64,000 nt of DNA from an uncultured Tateyamaria sp. GTDB taxonomy: Bacteria; Pseudomonadota; Alphaproteobacteria; Rhodobacterales; Rhodobacteraceae. How positions within the stretch are numbered: the first letter of the stretch is position 1; the number at the start of each line of letters is the position of its first letter. The stretch lies in NCBI RefSeq assembly GCF_947487805.1, contig NZ_CANKXW010000001.1, positions 124,001 through 188,000 of the forward strand, in the 5' to 3' direction. A program made the position numbers and the translations under genes. Shown in pieces: positions 54,413 through 63,932 of the stretch. The notes beneath the pieces were generated by a model. The model was not told the origin of the DNA and did no database searches. It saw nothing but the letters and a program-made list of their open reading frames with translations.

Positions 54413-54608
54413 ACGTGTTCTCCCAGGTGTTTATCACGCGACCCTAGGGCCTGGCGGTCCGGTGTGGAACGCAAGGCGGTTCGGTCCGCGCCGTTATCTG
54501 GGCGTGGACTGTGCGGTGCGATTAAAAATTATGCAATCGATTTCAATATGGATTGTGCGACGCGCCGGTTCGTGGCCTTGTTGGGGTGTAGCCATGGGAG
54601 GCCCCGAG

Positions 54609-55958
54609 ATGAAAGACGACAATTTCCTGCGCGCCAACAATGCCCGCCACATGTGGCACCCGATGGGCCATCCGGGTGAGGCCATGGCCCATGCGCCGAC
54701 GATCATCACCGGGGCCGAGGGGTCGGTGATCGAGGATATCGACGGGCACAAGACCGTGGACGCGGTGGGCGGGCTGTGGTGCGTGAACCTTGGCTATTCC
54801 AACAACGTGGTGAAGGACGCGATTGCCAAGCAGCTTTATGACCTGCCCTATTATTCCGCATTCTTCGGCACCTCGAACCCCACGGCGATCGAGGCATCTT
54901 ATGCCGTGCGCGAATTTTTCGCCGAGGACGGCATGGCGCGGGTGTTTTTTACCTCCGGCGGGTCGGATTCGGTGGAAACCTGTCTGCGGCTGGCGCGGCA
55001 GTACCACCGCATCAAGGGCGAGCCGGGCCGCACCAAGTTCCTGAGCCTCAAGAAGGGCTATCACGGCACCCATTTCGGCGGCGCCTCGGTCAATGGCAAC
55101 AACCGGTTCCGCATTGCCTATGAGCCGCTGATGCCCGGATGTTTCCACCTGCCGTCGCCCTACCCCTATCGCAACCCATTCCACGAAACCGACCCCGCCG
55201 TGCTGGCCCAGAACATTGCCGCCGCGATGGAGGACGAGATCCAGTTTCAGGGGCCGGGCAGCATCGCCGCATTCATCATGGAGCCTATTCAGGGCGCGGG
55301 CGGCGTGATTGTCCCGCACGAGACGTTCATGCCGCTGATGCGCGAGATTTGCGACCGATATGGCATCCTGATGATCGCGGACGAGGTCATCACAGGCTTT
55401 GGCCGTACGGGCGATTGGAGCGGCAGCCGCCATTGGGGCGTGCAGCCCGACATGATGAGCTGTGCCAAGGGCATAACATCGGGCTATTTCCCCGTCGGTG
55501 CGGCGCTGATGTCGGAACCCGTGGCCGAGGTGTTCGAAAAGGCGGACGCGGATGGTGCGATTTTCCACGGCTACACCTATTCGGCGCATCCCGTGGGTGC
55601 GGCGGCGGTCACGGCCTGCCTGGCGGAAACGCTGCGGCTTGATACCAAGGCCAATGCCGGGCCACGTGGCACGCAGTTGTTCGACGGATGTCAGCGGCTT
55701 GCCGAAAAATTCGATGTTCTGGGCGATGTGCGCGGCGGGCATGGCCTGATGACGGGGCTGGAATTTGTCAGCGACCCAAGCGCCAAGACACCGATGGATG
55801 CGGACACGATGAAACGCCTGCACAAGGCCATTTACGAGGCGGGCGCGATGGTGCGTGTCGGGGGCAACAACATCATGATGTCACCGCCGCTGGTCGTGAC
55901 CGAAGACGAGATCAATCAGGTTCTCAGTGCGCTTGAGGCGGGTTTGCAGGCGGTCTGA
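54609..55958 (+). CDS. Class III omega-amino acid:pyruvate-type aminotransferase
   Basis: A 449-residue PLP aminotransferase. FTSGGSDSVETCLRLARQYH, GYHGTHFGG, IMEPIQGAGGVIVPH and the cofactor-binding DEVITGFGRTG, then SCAKGITSGYFPVGAA with the PLP Lys. This is the beta-alanine/taurine/GABA-pyruvate transaminase type. The ATG at 54609 follows GGGAGG with 6 bases spacing. It could feed semialdehyde to an enzyme such as the gabD product, but the genes are 39 kb apart. Substrate not determined. Confidence 0.88.
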   Translation: MKDDNFLRANNARHMWHPMGHPGEAMAHAPTIITGAEGSVIEDIDGHKTVDAVGGLWCVNLGYSNNVVKDAIAKQLYDLPYYSAFFGTSNPTAIEASYAVREFFAEDGMARVFFTSGGSDSVETCLRLARQYHRIKGEPGRTKFLSLKKGYHGTHFGGASVNGNNRFRIAYEPLMPGCFHLPSPYPYRNPFHETDPAVLAQNIAAAMEDEIQFQGPGSIAAFIMEPIQGAGGVIVPHETFMPLMREICDRYGILMIADEVITGFGRTGDWSGSRHWGVQPDMMSCAKGITSGYFPVGAALMSEPVAEVFEKADADGAIFHGYTYSAHPVGAAAVTACLAETLRLDTKANAGPRGTQLFDGCQRLAEKFDVLGDVRGGHGLMTGLEFVSDPSAKTPMDADTMKRLHKAIYEAGAMVRVGGNNIMMSPPLVVTEDEINQVLSALEAGLQAV

Positions 55959-55963
55959 GCCGA

Positions 55964-56323
55964 TCACGCCGGGATCAGGCGCGATGCGGTCGCCTCGTTC
56001 ACGGCGAGGGCGGTGTCATAGAGAATGGCCAGCCGCAAAAGCGATTTGACGTCAACGTCATGGGGCAGGGCCGACAGCGGATCGATGAAGAAGATCAGCG
56101 TATCAAGCTTGCCCTCGGCAATCATCGCGCCGATTTGCGCGTCCCCGCCCAGCGGGCCGCTCTTGAGCCGTGTCACGGACAGGCCCGTTTCGTCATTGAT
56201 CCGTCCGCCGGTGGTGCCCGTGCCATAGAGGGTGCAGGCGGACAGCGCGGCCTCGTGATCCTTGACCCACGCGATCAACTGATCCTTTTTCTTGTCATGC
56301 GCGACGAGTGCGACGTTTTTCAT
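55964..56323 (-). CDS. mgsA: Methylglyoxal synthase
   Basis: A 119-residue Mgs[49 protein letters not shown] and [13 protein letters not shown], with the catalytic Asp in DPL and His in PHD. It turns dihydroxyacetone phosphate into methylglyoxal, a phosphate-releasing bypass of lower glycolysis. The gene is read with the upstream GntR regulator through an ATGA overlap, so the two are translationally coupled. Placement beside a cluster predicted to yield DHAP is notable. Confidence 0.95.
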   Translation of the reverse strand: MKNVALVAHDKKKDQLIAWVKDHEAALSACTLYGTGTTGGRINDETGLSVTRLKSGPLGGDAQIGAMIAEGKLDTLIFFIDPLSALPHDVDVKSLLRLAILYDTALAVNEATASRLIPA

Positions 56324-57249
56324 GGTGCGGCCTGTTTGTTGTGCCCCGGATCATTGTCCGCCGCCCAGTTCCACGCAAGCGGGGACTTGCGTTTGAGCGC
56401 GCCGCTGAGGTGCTGCCGCATCCGGTACGAGGCATCGACGATATTGCCTGCCTCCAGCAGTGACAGGATTTCAAGGTGCTCTGTGCACTGTTCCACGAGG
56501 CGGTCATGGTTGATCTCGGCCCGGTATTCCATCAATCGCCGCATCCGGTTGACCCGTTGCAGTGCCATGAGGAAATACGGATTGCCCGACAGTTTGATCA
56601 GCTCCTCGTGGAAGAGCGACCCGTTCTTGAGCAGGGATTCCGCGGGAACAGCGCTGAAATCCATCTCGAGCATGCTTTCCTGAATGCGGCGCTGTTCGCT
56701 GAGGATCTGGCGATTGAGTTCAAAGGACGGTTCGAGCATCGCGGCCGGTTCGATGGCCATCCGAAAGCGGTAGATTTCGTCAAAGGATTCGGGTGTGTTG
56801 GCCACGGGCAGGAACCGCCACCCATAGCCTTCCTTGCGCTCGGCCCAGCCTTCGCGGGTGGCGCGCACGAGGATGTCGTTGGTCCAGGATTTGGACCATT
56901 CGTATTCCTGCCGCAAATGCTGTTCGGTGACTTCTTCGGGCAGCCTGCCGGTCAGCCAATCCTCGGCCAGCTTGTGGTAGGCGTCGTTGAGCGATGCGGG
57001 CTGCTGGTCGAGCTGCGCGCTGAGCGCCTTGGGATCGGGATCGGCGACGAAGTAGCCACGGTTTGCCTCGCGGATCAGAAACCCGCTTTCGGCAAGGATA
57101 TTCATCGCCTCGCGGATGGGCGTGCGGGAGACGCCGTAGCGGTCGGCCAGTTGCTGCGCGCCCAGATGCTGCCCCGCCCGGATGCTGCCCGCGGCGATGT
57201 CCTGCAACAGCCGGCGCGAGATACGCTGGGGAAGGTCGCTTGTCCGCAT
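56320..57249 (-). CDS. GntR-family (FCD-type) transcriptional regulator
   Basis: A 309-residue regulator: a winged HTH ([41 protein letters not shown]) and a C-terminal all-helical FCD-like effector domain ([45 protein letters not shown]). FCD members respond to organic acids and often control their transport and catabolism. It lies 109 bases after tctA on the same strand, with TTTGC/GCAAA half-sites upstream that may be its own operator. It probably represses tctCBA and the tetronate cluster. Confidence 0.88.
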   Translation of the reverse strand: MRTSDLPQRISRRLLQDIAAGSIRAGQHLGAQQLADRYGVSRTPIREAMNILAESGFLIREANRGYFVADPDPKALSAQLDQQPASLNDAYHKLAEDWLTGRLPEEVTEQHLRQEYEWSKSWTNDILVRATREGWAERKEGYGWRFLPVANTPESFDEIYRFRMAIEPAAMLEPSFELNRQILSEQRRIQESMLEMDFSAVPAESLLKNGSLFHEELIKLSGNPYFLMALQRVNRMRRLMEYRAEINHDRLVEQCTEHLEILSLLEAGNIVDASYRMRQHLSGALKRKSPLAWNWAADNDPGHNKQAAP

Positions 57250-57357
57250 GGCTCTGGCTGGTCCTCCGGACCCTGTTCAAATCACGACCCCAGTTTGCAT
57301 CTCGAAGAGCAAATTGTAAGCGCGTTTTCGGCATTTTGGCGATGCAAGGTCCAATGA

Positions 57358-58881
57358 TCAGCCCGGTTCGGTTGCGCCCTTTGCCCGGTTCATCAAGGAC
57401 AGCGTGACAGGAACCGCGATAATCATCAGCAGAAGGATCGACAGAACCAGCGACACGGGCCGTTCCCAGAACAGGCTCATGGTGCCTTGGGAGATGATAT
57501 AGGTCTGAAGGAATGTCTCTTCTGCCATGCCGCCAAGCACGAGGGCGAGCACGGTGGCCGCCGGTGAATAGCCGTAGCTTTTCATCGCGAACCCGACCAG
57601 CCCGCTGAGCACGAGGATCCATGTTTCGATGATGCTGGCATTGATGGCAAAAGCCCCGATGACACAGAGCAGCACGATCACCGGCACCACGTTCACATAA
57701 GGGATGTCGAGGAATTTCACGAAAAGCGGGATGGCAAAGATACTCATTGCGATGAGGATCATGTTGCCAAGGTACATGCTGGCGATCAGGCCCCAGACAA
57801 ATTCGGGATCATTCACGATCAGGAGCGGGCCGGGCTGGAGGCCCCACATCAGAAACGCGCCCAGGAGGACGGCAGTGGCCCCGGATCCGGGAATGCCAAG
57901 CGACAGGAGCGGGACCATGGCACCGGCGGAGGCGGCATTGTTGGCGGCCTCGGGTGCCACGAGGCCGCGCATCTCGCCCATGCCGAATTTCTCGGGGTCC
58001 TTTGCAATTTTCTTTTCCACCGAATAGCCGATTATCGACCCCAGCGTGGCCCCGGAACCGGGTAGCACGCCCGCGACAAAGCCGATGGCCGACCCGCGCC
58101 AGAAGGTGAAACGGGACTCGTAATAGTCCTGACGCGACGGCCAGAATTCCTTGTCCCGAAAGCTGATGCGCAGGCGCGTGGCCGGTTGGCGATGCTGGCC
58201 GTTGAAGATGCAGTGCAGCAGTTCTCCGATCCCGAAAAGCCCGATGGCCACCGCAACGAAATAGACCCCGCCGATCAACTCGGGCGAGCCGAATGTGTAT
58301 CTTTGCTGACCGCTCATCACGTCGACACCGATGGTGCCGATAGCAAAGCCGATCAGGGCGGAGATGAACCCCTTGAATTTGTTGTCACCCATCATCGTGG
58401 TCAGCATCAGCAGCCCCACGGCGATGATCAGGAAGTATTCCGACGGGCCAAAAGAGGCGGCGAAATTGGCAAGCGACGGGGCCAGCGCTGTGATCAGGAT
58501 GACGCCGATGGTGCCGCCAAAGAACGACGCGATGGCCTGCATGACCAGCGCGGGGCCTGCGCGCCCTTTCTTGGCCAGCGGATAACCGTCGATGGTCGAT
58601 GCAACGGTTGCGGATTCACCGGGCGTGTTGATCAGGATCGACGTGATCGTGCCGCCATACATCGACCCGTAATAGATGCCCGCCAGCATGATGATGGCGA
58701 TGGTCGGTTGCAGTCCGAAGGTCATGGGGATCAGAACGGCAATCCCCGCCGCGGGGCCAAAGCCGGGGAACAGCCCGACGACCATGCCCAGGAATGCGCC
58801 GATCACCAGAAACAGAAAGCCTTCGGGAGAGGCCGCGATGCTGAGCCCCAATGAGAGATTTGATGCGATTTCAGCAAGCAT
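57358..58881 (-). CDS. tctA: Tripartite tricarboxylate transporter large permease
   Basis: A 507-residue TctA with about a dozen membrane helices. PGFGPAAGIAVLIPMTFGL, YYGSMYGGTITSILINTPGES and APEAANNAASAGAMVPLLSLGIPGSGATAVLLG are the standard motifs. The ATG at 58881 follows AAAGGA and gives the family length; extending to 59262 would overlap tctB and is rejected. It forms the TctAB permease with the product of tctB and accepts substrate from TctC. Confidence 0.95.
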   Translation of the reverse strand: MLAEIASNLSLGLSIAASPEGFLFLVIGAFLGMVVGLFPGFGPAAGIAVLIPMTFGLQPTIAIIMLAGIYYGSMYGGTITSILINTPGESATVASTIDGYPLAKKGRAGPALVMQAIASFFGGTIGVILITALAPSLANFAASFGPSEYFLIIAVGLLMLTTMMGDNKFKGFISALIGFAIGTIGVDVMSGQQRYTFGSPELIGGVYFVAVAIGLFGIGELLHCIFNGQHRQPATRLRISFRDKEFWPSRQDYYESRFTFWRGSAIGFVAGVLPGSGATLGSIIGYSVEKKIAKDPEKFGMGEMRGLVAPEAANNAASAGAMVPLLSLGIPGSGATAVLLGAFLMWGLQPGPLLIVNDPEFVWGLIASMYLGNMILIAMSIFAIPLFVKFLDIPYVNVVPVIVLLCVIGAFAINASIIETWILVLSGLVGFAMKSYGYSPAATVLALVLGGMAEETFLQTYIISQGTMSLFWERPVSLVLSILLLMIIAVPVTLSLMNRAKGATEPG

Positions 58882-58913
58882 CGGAGTGTTCCTTTCGCAG
58901 GACGTAAGCGGGG

Positions 58914-59441
58914 TTAAAAGCCAAGCGGGCCGAGTGGCAGCGACGCGTTCAGCAGGATCTTGAACAGCCCATAGAGAAAGGCGGGGAGTGCCAGGCTGTA
59001 GATCACGTTGCTGACCGGGTGGGCGCGATTGAAGGTAAAGAGGTAGGCGAGCATGAACACGAGCATCGCGAGTAGCGCGCCGAGCACGTTCAGAAGGGCG
59101 ACAAACCCGCAGATATAGAGAAATACGACCAGCACATCGCGGCCAAACTCCGGGCCGCCATCGATGGCATGGGCATCCACACCCAGCGCGTCCGCCTTGG
59201 CCTCCGCTTCGGGGTCGGCCAGGTGGACGGGGGTGATGCCGGTGCGCTGCGCATGCCGCCATTCACGGATGTCGCCCCACAGATTGATGGCGCAGGCCAA
59301 GACAAGCAATGCGCCGATCACCAGAGGAAAGAACCCGGCGGCCGGGCGGCCCGATGCCGTCACGAGCGTGAGCGTGCCAAGCCCGTAGAGCGTGTAGCCG
59401 ACGGCCAATGCCAGCAGACCTGCGGCGAACCACTGTTTCAT
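58914..59441 (-). CDS. tctB: Tripartite tricarboxylate transporter small permease
   Basis: A 175-residue TctB with four membrane helices: FAAGLLALAVGYTLYGLG, AAGFFPLVIGALLVLACAINL, DVLVVFLYICGFVALLNVLGALLAMLVFMLAYLF, and SNVIYSLALPAFLYGLFKILL. A hydrophilic loop of about 50 residues separates the first two from the last two. The gene order tctC-tctB-tctA matches the standard operon. Confidence 0.9.
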   Translation of the reverse strand: MKQWFAAGLLALAVGYTLYGLGTLTLVTASGRPAAGFFPLVIGALLVLACAINLWGDIREWRHAQRTGITPVHLADPEAEAKADALGVDAHAIDGGPEFGRDVLVVFLYICGFVALLNVLGALLAMLVFMLAYLFTFNRAHPVSNVIYSLALPAFLYGLFKILLNASLPLGPLGF

Positions 59442-59519
59442 GGGGTTTGCCCCCCTCTCGAAATGTCATGTAAAATTGAGGCCGGGCGCGCAGTTGTCCG
59501 CCCGGCCAAGGTGCGAGGG

Positions 59520-60485
59520 TCAGTTCTGGATGGCGCCGATCTCGACCAGGGTGGCGCGGTATTGCGCGCTGGTCTCTTCGAGATAGGTGGCAAAGTCGTC
59601 ACCCCAGATCGGATTGCCGGACATCCCGTTCTTGACCAGATAGGCCTGCCATTCGGGCGTTTCGACGACCTTTTTCAAGGTTTCGACCCACCAATCCTGT
59701 ACCGCGGGATCCAGATCATCGGGCATCACTACGCCGCGCGGCAGGGAAAAGCTGAAGTCATAGCCGAGCTCCATGAACGTCGGTACGTCCGGGTTGTTCG
59801 TGCTGCGGGCGGAATCGGAAAAGGCGAGGGCGGTCAAGGTGCCTGCGTCCAGCTGGCCTGCGACTTCGGACGGGTTAGCGACGACGGCGTCGACACTGCC
59901 CGAGGTCAACGCGGTCACCAGCTCGCCACCCGATCCGATGGGCACGTATTCAAATTCAATGTCGGCGGACTTGGCAAAAAGCGCGGCAGTCACCCGCTCG
60001 GGTCCGGCGGATCCGCTGCCTGCGATGGTCACGCGCCCCGCATTGGCTGCGTCCACGAATGTGTCCAGATCGCCAAAGTCGGAATCAGAGCGGACCACCA
60101 GCAACATGGCGTCACTCGCCAACAGCCCGATGGGCGTGAAATCGGCATAGGTCCAATCCGTATCGGCCACCAACGGGGTCCCGATGAAATTGCCACTGGT
60201 CGATGTCAGCCGGTAGGGATCGCCCGCTTTCCGGCTGACATAGCTGAACCCGACCGCGCCACTGCCACCTTCGCGATTCTCGACGACGATGTTGCCGGGA
60301 TAGAGGTCGTATTGGCGCAAAATGTCCACGACGGTGCGCGACATGCGGTCATTCCCGCCGCCCGGACCAAAGGCAATCGTGTAGGTCAGCCGCTGCGACG
60401 GATAGTCCTCGGCCGCCACGGGCAGCGCAAAGGCCGTTGCCGCGGACACGGCGGCCAACAGGGTAAAGGTGCGACGCTTGATCAT
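59520..60485 (-). CDS. tctC: Tripartite tricarboxylate transporter substrate-binding protein
   Basis: A 321-residue Bug-family periplasmic receptor. The signal peptide is KRRTFTLLAAVSAATAFALPVAA; the mature part has FGPGGGNDRMSRTVVDIL, VENREGGSGAVGFSYV and DAVVANPSEVAGQLD. TctC-type proteins bind carboxylates by two water-mediated contacts. With the downstream genes the ligand may be a four-carbon acid sugar such as tetronate or tartrate. The ATG at 60485 follows GGGAGG. Confidence 0.9.
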   Translation of the reverse strand: MIKRRTFTLLAAVSAATAFALPVAAEDYPSQRLTYTIAFGPGGGNDRMSRTVVDILRQYDLYPGNIVVENREGGSGAVGFSYVSRKAGDPYRLTSTSGNFIGTPLVADTDWTYADFTPIGLLASDAMLLVVRSDSDFGDLDTFVDAANAGRVTIAGSGSAGPERVTAALFAKSADIEFEYVPIGSGGELVTALTSGSVDAVVANPSEVAGQLDAGTLTALAFSDSARSTNNPDVPTFMELGYDFSFSLPRGVVMPDDLDPAVQDWWVETLKKVVETPEWQAYLVKNGMSGNPIWGDDFATYLEETSAQYRATLVEIGAIQN

Positions 60486-60503
60486 GGTTTCCTCCCTCAG
60501 ATC

Positions 60504-60713
60504 AAATTGCATTTTTAATAAGATCAGCGCAATAGACGTGATGATTGCACCTTGTCAATAAAAAATGCAAATGAGTGAGGGCAGCTCTCGTCGGTCGCTT
60601 CGTTTAAGAGCGGTTTTTTATCTTTTAGCTGAAAATTATTCCTGCTTAGCGGAGGTGGACATATCCCTATCTCCCTCTTGAATTGCATTTTAGCTCTTGT
60701 AAATTGCATATAT
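60504..60713. promoter_or_regulatory. Four AATTGCAT-type sites in the tctC/dehydrogenase divergent region
   Basis: Copies lie at 60504-60516 (AAATTGCATTTTT), 60561-60572 (inverted, AAAAATGCAAAT), 60680-60692 (GAATTGCATTTTA) and 60701-60713 (AAATTGCATATAT), in a 293-base, AT-rich divergent region. They look like operators of the nearby GntR regulator. No gene was found in this stretch. Confidence 0.6.
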
Positions 60714-60778
60714 AAATATAAAAGACCAATCAAATCCATGCAGATCAGACGGCGTTTGGCCGAGAGGAGACTTTTGCG

Positions 60779-61864
60779 ATGAAGATCATGACACTGCCCT
60801 GTGACGGCATCGGCCCAGAGATCATGGCCGCGACCATGGATGTGATGCAGGCCGCCAATGACCGCTTTGCCCTTGGATTGACTTTTCATGAGGAGCAATC
60901 GGGGTTCGACAGTCTGAAGGCCCACGGAATCACGCTGCGGGACGAGGTGCTGGAACGTGCGCGGACGGAATTCGACGGCGTCATCCTTGGGACCCAGTCG
61001 CATATGGACTACCCGCCCGTTGCCGAAGGCGGGCGCAATGTGTCCGCGGGGTTTCGGATTGGTCTTGACCTCTATGCGAATGTGCGCCCGGCCCGGTCGC
61101 GGGAATTTTTGCAAAGCAAGGCGCCCGGCATGGATCTGGTCATCATGCGCGAGGCGACCGAGGGGTTTTACCCCGACCGCAACATGTTCCGGGGCGTTGG
61201 GGAAATGATGCCCGATCCGGACATGGCCCTGTCCGTGCGCAAGATCACGCGGCACGGATCGATGCGGATCTGCCGGGAAGCGTTCAAGCTTGCCATGCAG
61301 CGGGGCAAGAAGGTTGCGGCCATCCACAAGGCGAACTCGTTCCTGATGACCGACGGGCTGTTCCTTGAATGCTTTCGCGAGGTGGCCAGGGACTATCCGG
61401 AGGTCGAGACCGAAGAACTGATCGTCGACGCCTTTGCCGCGTTGCTGGTGCGCAAGCCCGAGACCTATGACGTGGTGGTGGCCACCAATTTCTATGGCGA
61501 CATCCTGTCGGATCTCGCGTCGGAGCTTTCCGGGTCGCTGGGGCTTGCCGGATCGATCAACGCCAATGCGGAAACCGGCCTGTGTTGCGCGCAGGCGCAG
61601 CACGGGTCCGCGCCGGATATTGCGGGCCGAAACGTGGCCAATCCCACCTCGCTTATCCTGTCGGCGGCCATGATGCTGTCGTGGCTGGGCGAACAGCGCG
61701 GGGTGACGCGCTTGCTCGAGGCCGGGCAGGCCATCGTGGATGCGGTGGATGTCGTCATCGACGACCCCGCCAATCGGACGCGCGATCTGGGCGGTGATGT
61801 GGACACGGATGCCTTTGGCAGGTTGGTCGCCAAGGCCCTCCTGCGCGAGGCTGTTGCCGCCTGA
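60779..61864 (+). CDS. Tartrate/isopropylmalate-family dehydrogenase
   Basis: A 361-residue beta-decarboxylating dehydrogenase of the IPMDH/ICDH/tartrate dehydrogenase family. CDGIGPEIMAATMDVM (N-terminal), the conserved acid-binding MREATEGFYPDR, and the metal-binding Asp pairs in TNFYGDILSDLASE are present. NAD binds near HGSAPDIAGRNVANP. Tetronate-pathway context suggests a 2-hydroxy acid substrate such as tartrate, 4-hydroxythreonate-like or malate-like acids, but not leucine synthesis. It begins the divergent catabolic operon. Confidence 0.8.
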   Translation: MKIMTLPCDGIGPEIMAATMDVMQAANDRFALGLTFHEEQSGFDSLKAHGITLRDEVLERARTEFDGVILGTQSHMDYPPVAEGGRNVSAGFRIGLDLYANVRPARSREFLQSKAPGMDLVIMREATEGFYPDRNMFRGVGEMMPDPDMALSVRKITRHGSMRICREAFKLAMQRGKKVAAIHKANSFLMTDGLFLECFREVARDYPEVETEELIVDAFAALLVRKPETYDVVVATNFYGDILSDLASELSGSLGLAGSINANAETGLCCAQAQHGSAPDIAGRNVANPTSLILSAAMMLSWLGEQRGVTRLLEAGQAIVDAVDVVIDDPANRTRDLGGDVDTDAFGRLVAKALLREAVAA

Positions 61865-61962
61865 CGATTGACCCCGTACGGACCCTCCCGCCGCACCATC
61901 GGTGGCGCCGTCCAGTGGGCGGTGTCACCCCCTTTTTTCAACTGAAGTGAGACGATCCGCCG

Positions 61963-62649
61963 ATGACCCATCCCCCTCGCATCGCCCTGATCCACGCCAC
62001 CCGCGTTGCGATGGCACCGATCGAGGACGCGGCACGGCGCCTCTGGCCCGATGCCAACCTGATGACCATCCTCGAAGAGGGGCTGTCGATGGATCGGCAG
62101 GGGACCGGGGATCTTCCGCTGGCCCTGTGGGACCGAATCGTCGGGCTTGCCAGATACGCCGAAGGGGCGCGCGCGGACGGTATCCTGTTCACCTGTTCCG
62201 CCTTTGGCCCGGCGATCGAAGACGCCGCCGACAACAGCCCCGTTCCGGTGATGAAGCCCAACGAAGCCATGTTCGACGCGGCCTTTTCCCATGGCGATCG
62301 TGTTGCCCTGATCACGACCTTTGCACCCGCCGCCGCCAGCATGGAGGCCGAGTTCCGCGCCGCCGCGGCACAGCGCGGGTCAGCGGCGCGGATCACGTCG
62401 GTATTCTGCCCCGGTGCGCTGGCGGCGAAACGCGCGGGCGATGACGCGACCCATGACGATCTGATTGCACGGATGGCGGCCGACCTCGACGGGTTCGATG
62501 TCATTCTGCTGGGCCAGTTTTCGATGGCGGGGGCCGTTGATGCCGTTCGGGCGGCAACCACAACCCCGGTTCTGACCAGCCCGGACGCCGCCATAAACGC
62601 GCTGCGCCGCCGTGTAGAGCATGCAGGAAAGGGCCCAACACCATGTTGA
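61963..62649 (+). CDS. Asp/Glu racemase-superfamily protein (possible isomerase or decarboxylase)
   Basis: A 228-residue protein of the Asp/Glu/hydantoin racemase fold. The first catalytic Cys position is filled (Cys78 in FTCSAFGPAI), but the second, usually Cys in a GCxxM-like segment, is Ser187 in GQFSMAG. Missing the second Cys is reminiscent of arylmalonate-decarboxylase-like members or of a changed activity. The gene has no gap to otnK and overlaps it by 7 bases, so it probably works on the same four-carbon acid. Confidence 0.7.
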   Translation: MTHPPRIALIHATRVAMAPIEDAARRLWPDANLMTILEEGLSMDRQGTGDLPLALWDRIVGLARYAEGARADGILFTCSAFGPAIEDAADNSPVPVMKPNEAMFDAAFSHGDRVALITTFAPAAASMEAEFRAAAAQRGSAARITSVFCPGALAAKRAGDDATHDDLIARMAADLDGFDVILLGQFSMAGAVDAVRAATTTPVLTSPDAAINALRRRVEHAGKGPTPC

Positions 62650-63932
62650 TAGGTGTCATTGCCGATGACTTTACGGGCGCGAGTGACATCGCCAATACGC
62701 TGGCCAAGGGCGTGGCCCCCGAAGGCGGCCTGCGCACGGCACAGTTTGCCGGTGTGCCGGACGCCCCCGCAGATCCGGCGATCGAGGCGGGCGTGATCTC
62801 TCTCAAAAGCCGGTCGGCGCCTGTGGCGGAGGCTGTTGCCGACAGTCTGGACGCACTGGCGTGGCTGCGGGCACAAGGGTGCCAGCAATTAGTGTTCAAG
62901 TATTGTTCGACCTTTGATTCCACCCGCGCGGGCAATATCGGCCCTGTGGCGGATGCGCTTGCCGATGCGCTTGGGGCGACGGGAGTTCTTGTCTGCCCCG
63001 CCTTTCCCGCGACGGGGCGCACGGTCTATCAGGGCCACCTGTTTGTGTTCGACAGGCTGCTGGACGCATCCGGCATGCAACATCACCCGCTGACACCGAT
63101 GACGGATCCCGATCTGCGCCGTTGGTTGGGACACCAGACTGCCAGCACCATTGGTCACATCGGCTTGGATACAGTCCTGTCCGGCGCCCACGACACGCGC
63201 AACGCGCTGACGGTGGAGATGGTGCGGGACACACGCTTTGTCGTGGCAGATGCAGTGACCGAAGCGGACCTGCTGGTGTTGGGCGCGGCCGTGGCCGGGC
63301 AACCACTGGTGACAGGGGCGTCCGGCATTGCGCTGGGGTTGCCGCGCAACCTGATCCGCGACGGGCGCGCCACGGGCGGCGGGGCCAGCCCGGTGTCCGT
63401 GGCCGGGCCAGCGGCTGTGCTGGCGGGGTCCTGTTCCGGGGCCACGCGTGGCCAGATCGAGGTCCATGCGCAGACACAGCCGACCTATGCCATCGATGTG
63501 CCGGGCGTAATGGACGGCACGGTGACGGCGCGGGATCTGGTGGCCTTTGTCATCCGCCATGCGGATGCGGTGCCGCTGGTCCATTCGTCCGGCACACCGG
63601 ACGAGGTCGCAGCCCTTCAGGCGGAATATGGGCGCATAGCGGTCGCGGAACGGCTGGACGCCCTTTTCGCGAAAACGGCGCGCCAATTGGTGTGCGCGGG
63701 CTTTGCCCGGATTGTCGTTGCGGGCGGCGAGACCTCGGGCGCGGTAGCGCAAGCGGTGACGGACACGCTTCAGGTGTCCGCCATGACCATCGGGCCGGAG
63801 ATCGACCCCGGCGTGCCCGTGCTGACCATCGGAACGGATACGCCTGTGGCGCTGGCGCTGAAATCCGGCAACTTTGGCGCGCCGGATTTCTTTGCCAAGG
63901 CGGTGCACCGCATGACCGGTGCGATGGAATGA
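62643..63932 (+). CDS. otnK: Four-carbon acid sugar kinase (OtnK/DtnK, DUF1537)
   Basis: A 429-residue DUF1537 kinase. The N-terminal substrate domain starts ADDFTGASDIANTLAKG and has KYCSTFDSTRAGNIGPV; the C-terminal nucleotide domain has SCSGATRGQ, VVAGGETSGAVAQAV and GPEIDPGVPVL. OtnK phosphorylates 3-oxo-tetronate. With the downstream OtnC-like gene, that product would become DHAP plus CO2. DtnK-type enzymes of the family act on threonate; sequence alone does not decide between the two. Confidence 0.88.
   Translation: MLIGVIADDFTGASDIANTLAKGVAPEGGLRTAQFAGVPDAPADPAIEAGVISLKSRSAPVAEAVADSLDALAWLRAQGCQQLVFKYCSTFDSTRAGNIGPVADALADALGATGVLVCPAFPATGRTVYQGHLFVFDRLLDASGMQHHPLTPMTDPDLRRWLGHQTASTIGHIGLDTVLSGAHDTRNALTVEMVRDTRFVVADAVTEADLLVLGAAVAGQPLVTGASGIALGLPRNLIRDGRATGGGASPVSVAGPAAVLAGSCSGATRGQIEVHAQTQPTYAIDVPGVMDGTVTARDLVAFVIRHADAVPLVHSSGTPDEVAALQAEYGRIAVAERLDALFAKTARQLVCAGFARIVVAGGETSGAVAQAVTDTLQVSAMTIGPEIDPGVPVLTIGTDTPVALALKSGNFGAPDFFAKAVHRMTGAME

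Noticed and set aside
57358..59262. Extended TctA frame adding about 127 N-terminal residues
   Set aside because: The extension overlaps tctB entirely and lacks a start context; 58881 gives the usual family length.
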